A stretch of DNA of 64,000 nucleotides from Labrenzia sp. OB1 (GCF_001624695.1 NZ_JSEP01000017.1:62001-126000), one strand, 5' to 3'. Positions 8,961-18,315 are shown, counted from the stretch's first letter. Numbers and translations are program-made. The notes: generated by a model not told the origin, from the sequence alone.

Positions 8961-9290
8961 GCTGGTTCGCCAGCTATGGCAATAAATGGACAGTGCAATA
9001 AGCCTATCGGACCCGGGGGCGGTACCCGGCGCCTCCACCCAAGCCCACGGGCTTTTCCAGCGGAAAACCTGTGGGTTTCGGCGGGGGCGAAATAGGATCG
9101 ACGAGGGTGTAAAGACTGCGCTTTTGCCCGGTATTGTACCACCGTTATCGGGCTTTCTTAATAGTTGCAAATGACAACTATGCTATGGACAACGCTGTCG
9201 CTGCGTAATGCAGTGCCGGTAGTCCACTAAGTCCCGTAGGGTAGCACCTTCAGGCGGGGTTCGGAGGCACCTGGCAACAGAAGCCTCCAC
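8961..9290 (+). ncRNA. ssrA: Circularly permuted two-piece tmRNA
   Basis: Rescues stalled ribosomes and tags the unfinished protein. The acceptor piece comes first: a GCTGG-TTCG-CCAGC hairpin (8961-8974), a T arm with stems CCGGG and CCCGG around 9012-9029, then CGCCTCC-ACC. After a hairpin spacer (about 9039-9082) the coding piece begins GGGGGCGAAATAGGATCGAC at 9083; its first seven bases pair with CGCCTCC to rebuild the acceptor stem with one G-U. The tag frame starts at GCA 9167 and ends at TAA 9206-9208, giving ANDNYAMDNAVAA. A closing hairpin GGAGGC/GCCTCC lies at 9263-9288. The outer ends are approximate. Confidence 0.93.
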
Positions 9291-9466
9291 TCAATTTCCA
9301 AGACAATCGTGAAGACGTGAGCAGCCTTGCCAGCCGGAGTGCTATAATATCAAAGATCAGGTGCATTTATCTGGTATCACTTGGATAAAGAGCCTTTTCT
9401 TTTTCATCCCGGACCGTCAATGTGGATGCGATAGATAAGATTCCCATCGAGATATGACGAAAACTG

Positions 9467-10051
9467 ATGTCTGAAGACCTTCTGCGATACGACATATTGA
9501 TACAGGACGCGTTGCGTGGCGCGGTCAAAAAGATTCTTGCCGAAGTCGGACGCACCGGTCTTCCCGGCGACCATCATTTCTACATCGCGTTTGATACCAA
9601 TGCGCCGGGTGTTCGCATTTCCCCGCGTCTCAAGGAACGTTATCCGCAGGAAATGACGATCGTGCTTCAGCATCAGTTCTGGGATCTCGCGATCGGCGAG
9701 CATGCCTTCGAAGTCGGCCTTTCCTTCGGCGGCGTGCCGGAGAAGCTGCTTGTCCCCTATTCCGCCATCAAGGGATTCTTCGATCCTTCCGTCCAGTTCG
9801 CACTGGAATTCGACCCCGGCAAGACGGCGGAAGAATTACCCGAGGAACTGCTGGAAGCCGTGGAGGAACTCGCCAAGGTGGAACAGGAACACTCCGACAG
9901 CGACGCCAAGCAGGACGGCGTGGAAGACGGCAAGGAAGTTGCAGTTTCCTCCAAGCCAAAAGGCAAGAAGGCCAAACCCGTGGCGGACACGACCGGAAAC
10001 GACGGCGGCGGCGAGGTCGTTTCACTGGACGCATTCCGCAAGAAGACCTGA
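9467..10051 (+). CDS. sspB: SspB, ClpXP adaptor for ssrA-tagged proteins
   Basis: A 194-residue alphaproteobacterial SspB. The folded domain (about residues 1-125) carries the family motifs HFYIAFDTNAPGVRIS and MTIVLQHQFWDL. A long acidic and basic linker follows, ending in VVSLDAFRKKT, the conserved short tail thought to dock on ClpX. It binds ssrA-tagged substrates and hands them to ClpXP, and sits about 175 bases downstream of ssrA itself on the same strand. A TATAAT at 9343-9348 may be part of its own promoter. No strong ribosome binding site is seen. Confidence 0.93.
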   Translation: MSEDLLRYDILIQDALRGAVKKILAEVGRTGLPGDHHFYIAFDTNAPGVRISPRLKERYPQEMTIVLQHQFWDLAIGEHAFEVGLSFGGVPEKLLVPYSAIKGFFDPSVQFALEFDPGKTAEELPEELLEAVEELAKVEQEHSDSDAKQDGVEDGKEVAVSSKPKGKKAKPVADTTGNDGGGEVVSLDAFRKKT

Positions 10052-10071
10052 ATTTAGCCGGAGTGACACTC

Positions 10072-10281
10072 ATGAGCGCGGAGATCATCAATCTGCGCAT
10101 GGTGCGCAAACAGAAACAGCGTCAGGACAAGGACAAGGCGGCGGAGGACAACCGGCGCAAGTTCGGACGCTCCAAGTCTGAGCGGGAAGCCGCCCGCAGG
10201 CGCAGGGACGATCTGGAAAAACAGGTCGACAGCCATCTCCTTGACACGCCCCCCACCCCCGACGACAACGGCGCTGCGTAA
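10072..10281 (+). CDS. DUF4169 family protein
   Basis: A 69-residue, strongly charged protein beginning MSAEIINLRMVRKQKQR, with a KSEREAARRR motif; this is the DUF4169 pattern, found in Alphaproteobacteria. The ATG at 10072 has GGAG nine bases upstream and is preferred to a GTG three codons earlier. It sits between sspB and the RHH gene on the same strand. Function unknown. Confidence 0.85.
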   Translation: MSAEIINLRMVRKQKQRQDKDKAAEDNRRKFGRSKSEREAARRRRDDLEKQVDSHLLDTPPTPDDNGAA

Positions 10282-10287
10282 AACGCC

Positions 10288-10515
10288 ATGGCGCTCGTAA
10301 AACGTTCCCTTTCCCTGCATGGCCACCGGACCAGCGTGGCATTGGAAACAGAATTCTGGGACGTGGTGGACAGATATGTCGATGAAGAAAAATGCTCTCT
10401 CGCCAGCCTGATCGTCGAAATCGACGACAACCGCGACCCGGACGATCCGCTTTCCTCAGCGGTCAGGGTCTGGGCCTTGAAGCAGGTTGAAAAGACGGCA
10501 CACACTCACGTTTGA
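10288..10515 (+). CDS. Ribbon-helix-helix (RHH_4) protein
   Basis: A 75-residue protein with a beta strand RSLSLHGHRTSVALE followed by two helices (FWDVVDRYVDEE and LASLIVEIDD), matching the RHH_4 family. Such proteins are likely dimeric DNA-binding factors. It begins six bases after DUF4169 and ends two bases before the convergent asmA-like gene. Target genes cannot be inferred. Confidence 0.87.
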   Translation: MALVKRSLSLHGHRTSVALETEFWDVVDRYVDEEKCSLASLIVEIDDNRDPDDPLSSAVRVWALKQVEKTAHTHV

Positions 10516-10517
10516 TA

Positions 10518-13500
10518 TTACCGGGATGCGCCCGGCAGAACCATCGGTCCGCCCACATCCCGCGTCAGCAGGTCTTCGATGGAAATCGGCGGATCGAGCG
10601 GCGGCAGGCCACCGGCCGGTTTCTGCCCCGGCACTACCCCGGCTGGTTCAGAATCCTCGATAAGCGCGCGGATGCGCTCCGTTAAGGGCACAGAACCGGT
10701 GTGACCGGATTGCTCCTGTTCCCGGGGCTCAGCGCTGCCCTGCCTCGGCAACACCGTGTTTTCCGCCTCCGAAGCCCCGCCCTGACTGTCGTCGGAAGGC
10801 GCGTTTTGAAGCTGCAGCAGCCGTTCTTCTTCCGCGGCCTTCGCGGCGGCCTGACGTTCCCTGCGTGCTTGCTCTTCCCGCTGATGCTTGAGTTCGCGCG
10901 CCAGCCGGTCGCGCTCAAGGATCTCCGCCTGCAGTTGCTCCACCCTCTCAACTTCCTGCTCAAAGGCGCGCAGGGTCAGGTATGCGGTGAAAGGGCTTAT
11001 ATCAACCCGGCGCGAAGGTGCTTCAACAGGACCTTCGAAGAGCAGTCCCACTTGAGGTTCCGCTCCGGTCACCGCATCTTCACCCGGATCGACCTTGACC
11101 GAGAAATCGGCATCCAGATCATAGGTTCCCAGATCCACTTCGGCGGATCCGAAAATTTCCGCCTTGCCTGAATCGACCACGACATTGCGGGCGCTCAGGC
11201 GGCCGCCAACGAGTGTCAACGTACCGTCCACGCGGTTGAAGGGCAGATTGCCGGCGGCCATGTGGCTGACGAATATCTCGCGGATTTTCTCGTCCTGAAG
11301 ATCGAGACCGGAATCGACCGCTCGCGTGACGAGTTGGAACGCCTGGGGATTGACGCCCCTGAATTCGCCGTTCTCCATCGAGAAGGTTCCACCGCCGCCA
11401 AGGCCGGCGACAATCGCCGAGATCGAACGGCCTACCCCCTCGAACTCAAGAAACAGATCTAGCGAGCCGGAAGCAATCGCCCGGCTGTCCGGCCGCCATA
11501 CGAGCTGGCGCAGGTCGGCTCCCTCCAGCTTCACCCGGCCGGACGCAGCCGCTTCCGCATCGGAGCGGCGCAGCGACAGACTGGCTTCCAGCGAACCGCC
11601 CGAGAATGCACCATTGAGCCCGTCAAGGCGCAGGAGCATAGGCGTGATCCGCAATTGGGCGCGGACATTGGTTATTTCCGTTTCGTCATCGACAAGGAGC
11701 CGGTCAGTCCGGAAATCAAAACTCAGGTCCACGCCGTCCGGAAGCGGCGAGCCGAAGGGAGCGGAGGGCCAGTTGCTGGTGCCATCGCCTATGGAAAACC
11801 ATTGATCCGGCCCCAGAACGAGTTCGCTCAAGCTGCGCAAATCCGCTTGTGAAACCGTGATTTCTCCTGAAAAGCGCCGATTTCGCTCCCCCGGTGCCGG
11901 TTGAAGGTCGCCTTCCAGACTCCCCTCGAACGAGGTCTCTCCAACCTGCCCGGAGGCATTTGTCACCTTGAGGACGCTGCCGATGCCTTCCAGGTCCACG
12001 CTGACTTCGGCCGGCAGCGTTCCGGCCATGACAGGAAGAACCCGCCCGGCCATCAGGGCGAGCGGCGCAAGATCCTGCGTGTTCGCGGCCACCTTCATGC
12101 GGAACTGCGGCTCACTCCCCTCTTTCAAGGTAAGCGTCCCCTGCGCACCGATTTCCGAACTGCCGACCGACGTTTCAATCTCAAGGGCAAGACCGTCAGA
12201 TGGAACGCCCTTCGCCATGACACTGAGCTTGCCGCCATTGTCCGCATCTATGGGGATCACGCTAAAGCCAAGCTGCTGCAGCAGCTTGCCGCCGTCCGGC
12301 CCCTGAAGCCCAACCGCCATATCAATCTCGGCGTTGTGCCAATCATCGACGCGTCCTTCCAACTCGGCCCTGACGGAAGCATCCGCACCGCCCGCCGAAC
12401 CTTCCAGACTGAGCGTCATGTCGGTGCCGTTCCCCACAGCGGCGGCGGTCAGATTGGCATCGAATCTTGCCGGCACGAGACTGGCGGCGGCTCTTCCCAG
12501 ACGATCGACAAAGACGGTCTGGGGGAAAAACCCGCCCGCCAGTGCGACGAGACCGGACAGGTCCCGGGCATCAAGCGTTCCGGAGACCGAGCCCTCGGGA
12601 GCGGAAAACAGGTTCTGGATCGCCCCCTGCACGTCCAGACGGGCACCCGCCAGATCTTCGGCGAACAGCCGGTCGATCCGGACACCGCCGTCGGAATATT
12701 CCGCTTCCAGGGCGAGGCCTTCCCCCTCCACACCTCTTGCGCTCACCTGTTTGGCGCGCAGACGCACCGACACGTCGAGACCCGTCGGATCTTCAGCATC
12801 ACCGGATGTCGAACGGTCCGGCTGGACAAGCCCGGCAAGCTGCTCGACCTGATCCAGATCCAGCTTGTCCGCGTCGAGGCTGAGCGAAAATACAGCATTC
12901 CCGGAGCGCGGCTTGCGATAGGAAAGACCGCCACGTGCTTCTGCCCCGGAAAGCGTCAGGCGTAGATTGTCCAGGGCAGCACCTTCCGGAAGCAGACTGA
13001 GCCGTCCTTCCAGCGAGACCGGGTCCAAGGCCTTGACGCCGGTATCCTTCTGCGTCCACCAGCTCAGGAACGAGCCTGGCTGGTCGGAACTGATGGAGAC
13101 CGCTCCCCGGTATGTCAGTGCCGGTTCGAGACCCAGATCGCCTTGTGTGGCTACAGTGGTCCTGCCCGGCAAGCGCCCGGCGAGGCGGGCGACCCGCCAA
13201 CCGCCAAGCATGGTTTCCAGATCGAGGCGCACGTTCTGGATAATTCCGCCACCGGCCACGACCGCCGGAACATCCATGGAGATCGCGCCGTCGATAGGCG
13301 GCAGCGGCACGGCCCTGAGCGCGGCAATCAGCTGTTCGCCCGCATTGTCGAGATCAACGGGTTCCTGGGGCCCGCCCCCGAACAATCGATCGAGGTCAAC
13401 CTGCTTTGACTGCGCCCGGATTTCGAAACGCTTGTTGCCGGCATAATGCAGATCGGCGTTGCCGGTGACGCTGAGCCGCCGGTCTTCCGGACCATATCGA

Positions 13501-14330
13501 AATTCGAATGCAGGCACCGCAACCTCGGCGATATCCGCCGTGAACTGCCCCTCGGCGGTCCAGCCCGGTCCATCGTCATCCTCCAGGGAGATGGAGGCGA
13601 TGTTGAAGTCACCTGCGAAGGTGGGCGCCGCGTCCGACTGGTTCAGCATTCCGTCGAAAGCGAAATTCACCGGCATGTCGGTGGGCGTGATTTCTCCCTT
13701 GATCCGCAGCCCCGTATCGTCCTGCGCCCTGCCGGTCGCAAGGCTGATATTATAAGGGGACCCTTCAATGGAGAGGCTGCCTGCGGCCTTGAACGGCCCG
13801 GCGAGCGAGCGGGCACTGACGGACAGATTGCCGTTGTCGACCTGGTGAACCTCACCCGATCGCGCGTCGACAATCGACAACGCGCCGTCGCGGATCGAAA
13901 CTTTCTCGAAAGCGACATCGTCCGGCGGCAGTTTTGTCAGCGCACCGTCGGATGTCATGGCGGTCAGCCAGTCCAGCCGTCCGTCTTCATCCAGTGACAG
14001 GGAAAGTTGCGGCCGATCCAGTTCCATGTCGATGACACGAATTTCGCCTTTCAGAAGCGGCGACAGCTCGATCCGCATGTTGAACTGGGAGACCACCAGA
14101 AGCGGGTCCTCGGCTTCTCCGACACGGACGTCGGAGAAACTGATAGACGGCGCAGGCAGAAGCCTGAGGTCGGCTTCGCCGAGCACCGTCACGCGGTGCC
14201 CCAGAACCCGCTCCGCATAACTCTCGAATGTGGACCGGTAAACCGTCCAGTCGATAAAGAACGGCCCCACCAGCGCCGTGACCAGCACCAGTATGACGGC
14301 TATTCCCACAGTGATATAGACGGAGTTCAG
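10518..14330 (-). CDS. Large AsmA-family protein
   Basis: A protein of about 1,270 residues with an N-terminal membrane segment (ITVGIAVILVLVTALVGPFF) and the AsmA opening IDWTVYRSTFESYAERVLGHRV. The middle is a long beta-rich repeat region as in AsmA/TamB-like lipid-transfer proteins of the envelope. C-terminal residues include a charged coiled segment (RDRLARELKHQREEQARRERQ). I start it at a CTG (14328-14330) because AGGAG lies seven bases upstream; the first standard start is GTG at 14307-14309, with no ribosome binding site. Its job is probably in outer-membrane lipid supply, by family. Confidence 0.88.
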   Translation of the reverse strand: MNSVYITVGIAVILVLVTALVGPFFIDWTVYRSTFESYAERVLGHRVTVLGEADLRLLPAPSISFSDVRVGEAEDPLLVVSQFNMRIELSPLLKGEIRVIDMELDRPQLSLSLDEDGRLDWLTAMTSDGALTKLPPDDVAFEKVSIRDGALSIVDARSGEVHQVDNGNLSVSARSLAGPFKAAGSLSIEGSPYNISLATGRAQDDTGLRIKGEITPTDMPVNFAFDGMLNQSDAAPTFAGDFNIASISLEDDDGPGWTAEGQFTADIAEVAVPAFEFRYGPEDRRLSVTGNADLHYAGNKRFEIRAQSKQVDLDRLFGGGPQEPVDLDNAGEQLIAALRAVPLPPIDGAISMDVPAVVAGGGIIQNVRLDLETMLGGWRVARLAGRLPGRTTVATQGDLGLEPALTYRGAVSISSDQPGSFLSWWTQKDTGVKALDPVSLEGRLSLLPEGAALDNLRLTLSGAEARGGLSYRKPRSGNAVFSLSLDADKLDLDQVEQLAGLVQPDRSTSGDAEDPTGLDVSVRLRAKQVSARGVEGEGLALEAEYSDGGVRIDRLFAEDLAGARLDVQGAIQNLFSAPEGSVSGTLDARDLSGLVALAGGFFPQTVFVDRLGRAAASLVPARFDANLTAAAVGNGTDMTLSLEGSAGGADASVRAELEGRVDDWHNAEIDMAVGLQGPDGGKLLQQLGFSVIPIDADNGGKLSVMAKGVPSDGLALEIETSVGSSEIGAQGTLTLKEGSEPQFRMKVAANTQDLAPLALMAGRVLPVMAGTLPAEVSVDLEGIGSVLKVTNASGQVGETSFEGSLEGDLQPAPGERNRRFSGEITVSQADLRSLSELVLGPDQWFSIGDGTSNWPSAPFGSPLPDGVDLSFDFRTDRLLVDDETEITNVRAQLRITPMLLRLDGLNGAFSGGSLEASLSLRRSDAEAAASGRVKLEGADLRQLVWRPDSRAIASGSLDLFLEFEGVGRSISAIVAGLGGGGTFSMENGEFRGVNPQAFQLVTRAVDSGLDLQDEKIREIFVSHMAAGNLPFNRVDGTLTLVGGRLSARNVVVDSGKAEIFGSAEVDLGTYDLDADFSVKVDPGEDAVTGAEPQVGLLFEGPVEAPSRRVDISPFTAYLTLRAFEQEVERVEQLQAEILERDRLARELKHQREEQARRERQAAAKAAEEERLLQLQNAPSDDSQGGASEAENTVLPRQGSAEPREQEQSGHTGSVPLTERIRALIEDSEPAGVVPGQKPAGGLPPLDPPISIEDLLTRDVGGPMVLPGASR

Positions 14331-14479
14331 GCCTTGTCTCCTTGTTCTCCAAAGTCACCGGAAACCTTACCGGTCAGCTTTACCCGATCCCTGCTGCAGT
14401 GCAAACACGGCTCGGGCAAACCCGCCGGAGAAACATCCGCTGAACAAATCAGCGTTTATCGAACTGATTCGATACAATA

Positions 14480-15904
14480 TCATGACTGCGGCAGGATCTT
14501 GCCCGGATTCATGATGTTGTCAGGATCGAGCGCTTGTTTTATGGCGCCCATGACTTCAAGCGCATCGCCGTGTTCGCGGCGCATATATTTGGCTTTACCC
14601 TGCCCGACGCCATGCTCGCCGGTACAAGTCCCGTCCATCCCGATGGCCCTGATGGCCAGCCGTTCGACGAAGGCTTCCGTTCTGCGGACTTCTTCCGGCT
14701 TGTTCAGGTCGACAAGGATCTGAACATGGAAGTTGCCGTCGCCCACATGGCCAACGATCGGGGCGAGAAAGCCTTCCCTTGCAATATCTTCCGCAGTTTC
14801 ACTGACGCATTCCGCCAAGCGGGAGATCGGCACGCAGACGTCCGTCACCATGATTTCCGCTTCCGGCTTCAAGGTCTTGCCCGCCCAATAGGCGTCATGA
14901 CGTGCTGTCCAGAGCTTCGTGCGTTCCTCGGCGGCAGTCGCCCAATGGAATGGCCCGCCGCCGAATTCCTCGGCAATCTGGGAAAACATTTCGGACTGTT
15001 CGCGCACACTGGCTTCCGAACCGTGGAACTCCAGGAACAGGGTCGGCGTTTCGGCGAGATCAAGCTTTGAATAGGTATTGCAGGCCTTCACCTGCAGAGT
15101 GTCCAGCAACTCGATCCGAGCGACGGGAATGCCCATCTGGATCGTTGAAATCACGGCATTGCAGGCCGAGTTGACATCGGGGAACGGGCAGACGCCTCCC
15201 GAAATTGCCTCAGGTTGACCATGCAGACGCAAGGTCAGTTCGGTGATGACGCCGAGCGTTCCTTCCGATCCAACGAAAAGCCGGGTCAGGTCGTATCCGG
15301 CCGAGGATTTCTTCGCCCGGCCGCCTGTCCTGATGATCTGCCCGTCGGCGGTCACGACCGTCAGGGCGAGCACCACATCCTTCATCGTACCGTAGCGCAC
15401 CGCGTTCGTGCCTGAAGCCCGCGTCGCCGCCATGCCGCCGAGGCTGGCATCCGCCCCCGGGTCGATAGGGAAAAACAGGCCGGTGTCCCGGAGATCGCTG
15501 TTGAGCTGCTTGCGGGTTACCCCCGCCTCCACCCGGCAGTCGAGGTCTTCCGCATGCACTTCCAGAACGCGGTTCATCCTGGACAGGTCGAGTGAAACCC
15601 CGCCGAGCGGCGCGTTCAAATGGCCTTCCAGCGAAGATCCGGCACCGAAGGGAATGACCGGCACCTTGAGGGCAGCGCAAATGCGCACCGTTTCCGCCAC
15701 CTCTTCCGTGCTTTCGGCAAAGACCACCGCGTCCGGCGGCTCGTTTGTGAGCCAGGTCGTGGTGTGTCCATGCTGTTCGCGAAGGGCTGCGGATGTGGCG
15801 CAACGCTCGCCGAAACGCTCCTTCAACTCGGCAATCGCCTGGGAAATATTGCGGTTCTGGTCGTCGGTTAGGGGCGAATGCTGAGCGCGTGCCATTTCCG
15901 GCAT
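14480..15904 (-). CDS. FAD-linked D-2-hydroxyacid oxidase/dehydrogenase (GlcD/LDHD type)
   Basis: A 474-residue flavoprotein. The FAD-binding half shows VPVIPFGAGSSLEGH, PIDPGADASLGGM and GSEGTLGVITE; the C-terminal half has the substrate and metal site GHVGDGNFH and the closing EHGVGQGKAKYM. The family covers D-lactate dehydrogenase and glycolate oxidase subunit D. No glcE or glcF neighbours are present, so a single-subunit D-lactate dehydrogenase like human LDHD is the better guess. GGAGG lies just upstream of the ATG at 15904. Confidence 0.9.
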   Translation of the reverse strand: MPEMARAQHSPLTDDQNRNISQAIAELKERFGERCATSAALREQHGHTTTWLTNEPPDAVVFAESTEEVAETVRICAALKVPVIPFGAGSSLEGHLNAPLGGVSLDLSRMNRVLEVHAEDLDCRVEAGVTRKQLNSDLRDTGLFFPIDPGADASLGGMAATRASGTNAVRYGTMKDVVLALTVVTADGQIIRTGGRAKKSSAGYDLTRLFVGSEGTLGVITELTLRLHGQPEAISGGVCPFPDVNSACNAVISTIQMGIPVARIELLDTLQVKACNTYSKLDLAETPTLFLEFHGSEASVREQSEMFSQIAEEFGGGPFHWATAAEERTKLWTARHDAYWAGKTLKPEAEIMVTDVCVPISRLAECVSETAEDIAREGFLAPIVGHVGDGNFHVQILVDLNKPEEVRRTEAFVERLAIRAIGMDGTCTGEHGVGQGKAKYMRREHGDALEVMGAIKQALDPDNIMNPGKILPQS

Positions 15905-16006
15905 GTTTTTTCCTCCTGTCGCGCGGTTCTGGCCACGCTTTGAAAACCGAATATGTTAGCAGACACTGAAAAGGTCAAAGTCAAATCCGGCGATAAGGGT
16001 ACGGTC

Positions 16007-16519
16007 ATGGAAAAGCTTAGAGAGAACGGGACAATCGATACCCGGGAAGCCCAAGCGCTACAAAGCGCGGTCATGACTGTCAAGTCCGACTGGATCGACT
16101 ACAACGGTCACTTGAACATGGCCTATTACAATGTCCTGTTCGATACCGCGCTCGATCAGGTCTGCGAGCAGCTCGGTCTCGGACCCGACTATGTGAAGGC
16201 TCGCAACGCATCCTATTTCACCGCCGAGGTGCATGTCTGCTATCTGCGGGAACTGGAAGCGGGCATGCCGGTCACGGTCAACCTGCAGCTCATCGACTTT
16301 GACGCCAAGCGCGCGCACATCTTCCAAGAGTTGCGCCACGCCGAAGAAGGCTGGCTGTCCGCCACATCCGAACAGATGAGCCTCCACGTTGATTTGAACA
16401 CAAGGAAGGTCGCCCCCTGGCCGGAAGACATCCGGAGCAGGTTCGCCGCGCTTTTAGAGGACCATGCCCGGCTTCCCCGCCCAGAAAGGGTCGGACGGCG
16501 TATCGAAATACCGCGCTAG
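16007..16519 (+). CDS. Hotdog-fold acyl-CoA thioesterase family protein
   Basis: A 170-residue protein with the 4HBT-type opening DWIDYNGHLNMAYYNVLFD, where the Asp/Asn and His residues form the usual active-site area, and a following strand YFTAEVHVCYLRELEAG. The closest described relatives I recall are thioesterases linked to carnitine/betainyl-CoA metabolism, but nothing nearby confirms that. The ATG at 16007 has AAGGG seven bases upstream; the frame is open to 15953. Its TAG stop lies within the terminal repeat of a small palindromic element, so the natural C-terminus may have been altered. Confidence 0.75.
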   Translation: MEKLRENGTIDTREAQALQSAVMTVKSDWIDYNGHLNMAYYNVLFDTALDQVCEQLGLGPDYVKARNASYFTAEVHVCYLRELEAGMPVTVNLQLIDFDAKRAHIFQELRHAEEGWLSATSEQMSLHVDLNTRKVAPWPEDIRSRFAALLEDHARLPRPERVGRRIEIPR

Positions 16520-16639
16520 GGCGTAAACTCATAAACTGAAGACGACAAAAAGTGAGCGATTTCCGAGCGAAAACAGGAGGGCGGGCTGTTCATTCGCGCC
16601 GACTCGGGCACAATGACATCCAATCACGTTCACGCCCTA
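16517..16639. mobile_element. MITE-like element with terminal inverted repeats
   Basis: A 123-base segment begins TAGGGCGTAAAC and its other end is the reverse complement of TAGGGCGTGAAC. If the outer TA pair is a target duplication, this fits a small non-autonomous element of the IS630/Tc1 type, though no transposase is present to confirm it. It fills almost the entire gap between the thioesterase and CLC genes and supplies the thioesterase stop codon. Confidence 0.6.
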
Positions 16640-16658
16640 TAAAAAGCAACCGTGACTG

Positions 16659-18302
16659 ATGCGCAAAATAATAGAAACCGCCGCTCAGCTCCCAGACATT
16701 CTCATCAGCTGGATTACGCCCAACGTGCGCCAGTTCCGTGCAGGACGGATGCAACTTGTCTGGGTACTCGCCGTGTTCATCGGCGCGCTGGTAGCTCTCG
16801 CCGCGATTGCCTTCAGGACCGCGATCGGCCTCTTTCAGTGGCCCTGGCTGCGCACGACGACCGAACTGACCATGCAGGCCGCGGCGCTCCAGCCCTGGTG
16901 GGTCATCCTGCTCGCTCCGGCTGTAGGCGGTCTGATCGTTGGCTGGATATTGCATAGGTTTCATCCCAATCAGCGTGCAGGCGCTGTCGCCGACGTGATT
17001 GAGGCGAGGGTTCACGGCGGGCGCGGCCTGCCGCTCGGCGCAGGTCTGTGGTCCGCCCTGGTGACGGCAATCTCGCTGGGCAGCGGCGCCAGCGCGGGCC
17101 GCGAAGGGCCGGTGGTGCATCTGGGCGCCACCCTGGGCGCCGCAGTCTGCCGCTATTTCCGGCTGCCCGATACCTCCCGCCGCATTCTTATTGCCAGTGC
17201 CGTCGCGAGCGGCGTTTCTGCCTCCTTCAACGCCCCTATCGCAGGTGTTCTCTTTGCACACGAGGTTGTCCTCGGTCACTATGCGGTCTCCGCTTTCGTG
17301 CCGATCGTGCTTGCCTCCGTGATGGGAACGCTTCTGTCGCGCCTCTGGTTCGGCGATGTCGCCGCTTTCGTGATCCCGCAGTACGAGATCACCTCCTATC
17401 TCGAAATCCCGGCCTTCGCGCTGTTGGGCCTCACCTGCGCGGCAGTGGCGATCCTTTTTCAGTTCGCCTTGATCGGAACCGACTGGACTGCCCGCAACAT
17501 CACGATGCCCCTTTGGCTCCGGCCTGTCATCGGGGGCCTCGCGGTCGGGGCAATCGGCATTTTCTTTCCGGGCATTCTGGGTGTCGGCTATGACGCCACC
17601 GACATGGCCCTGAAACACGAACTCACCATCACCACGATGCTATCACTGCTGGTGGTCAAAGCGGCCGCCACGTCGATCACTCTGGCTTCGCGCTTCGGCG
17701 GCGGAATATTTTCACCGTCCCTGTACCTCGGGGCCATGACCGGTGGCGCGTTTGGCCTCATAGCCGCGTCGGTATTCCCGGAAATGGCCTCAAGCCACGG
17801 GCTGTATGCAATACTCGGCATGGGAGCCGTCGCCGCTGCCGTGCTCGGCGCGCCCTTCTCCACGACGGTAATCGTGTTCGAACTGACCGGCGGCTACGCT
17901 CTGTCCATTGCCCTCCTGCTAGCTGTTTCGATCGCCACCGGCCTGACCCAGGCCGTTCACGGCAAGTCCTTTTTCCACTGGCAACTGGGTATGCGCGGCT
18001 GCTTCGTGAACGAGGGAGTGCATCAGTTCCTCAGCGAGTCGGTAAAGGTCGGCGATTTCATGGATCCGCCACCGGAGGCGGAAGAAGACCGGGTTTTCAA
18101 TCCGGGGGAAGATGGACCGTATCTGCATGACACGGACACATTGGAAAGCGCTCTGAAAAGCTTCGACTCCTGCGGCAAGGCCTCCCTGCCGGTGGTCCGC
18201 AAGGGCGATGCCAGGCAGATTATCGGAATCGCCCGTCACGTCCGGGCGCTGCGCTACTTCAACGCCGCCCTGATCAAGGCGACCAAGGAAGAGCACCAGT
18301 AG
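16659..18302 (+). CDS. CLC-family chloride channel/transporter
   Basis: A 547-residue membrane protein. The GSGASAGREGP motif holds the gating glutamate E149, SFNAPIAGVLFAHEV marks helix H, and GGGIFSPSLYLGA is the third anion-site motif. The position equal to the internal proton glutamate of E. coli ClC (E203) is V203 here, as in eukaryotic CLC channels. The usual GSGIP anion motif is replaced by RAGAV. A degenerate CBS-like tail (LHDTDTLESALKSFDSCGKASLPVV) follows the membrane part. It is converging with the dioxygenase gene 13 bases away. Confidence 0.92.
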   Translation: MRKIIETAAQLPDILISWITPNVRQFRAGRMQLVWVLAVFIGALVALAAIAFRTAIGLFQWPWLRTTTELTMQAAALQPWWVILLAPAVGGLIVGWILHRFHPNQRAGAVADVIEARVHGGRGLPLGAGLWSALVTAISLGSGASAGREGPVVHLGATLGAAVCRYFRLPDTSRRILIASAVASGVSASFNAPIAGVLFAHEVVLGHYAVSAFVPIVLASVMGTLLSRLWFGDVAAFVIPQYEITSYLEIPAFALLGLTCAAVAILFQFALIGTDWTARNITMPLWLRPVIGGLAVGAIGIFFPGILGVGYDATDMALKHELTITTMLSLLVVKAAATSITLASRFGGGIFSPSLYLGAMTGGAFGLIAASVFPEMASSHGLYAILGMGAVAAAVLGAPFSTTVIVFELTGGYALSIALLLAVSIATGLTQAVHGKSFFHWQLGMRGCFVNEGVHQFLSESVKVGDFMDPPPEAEEDRVFNPGEDGPYLHDTDTLESALKSFDSCGKASLPVVRKGDARQIIGIARHVRALRYFNAALIKATKEEHQ

Positions 18303-18315
18303 ACTAATCTGTAGT

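Noticed and set aside
8986..9174. Short frames on both strands over the tmRNA gene
   Set aside because: The DNA encodes the two-piece tmRNA, and the frames do not match the tag frame.
11901..12965. A 354-codon frame opposite the AsmA-like gene
   Set aside because: Antisense shadow; no recognisable domain and no ribosome binding site.
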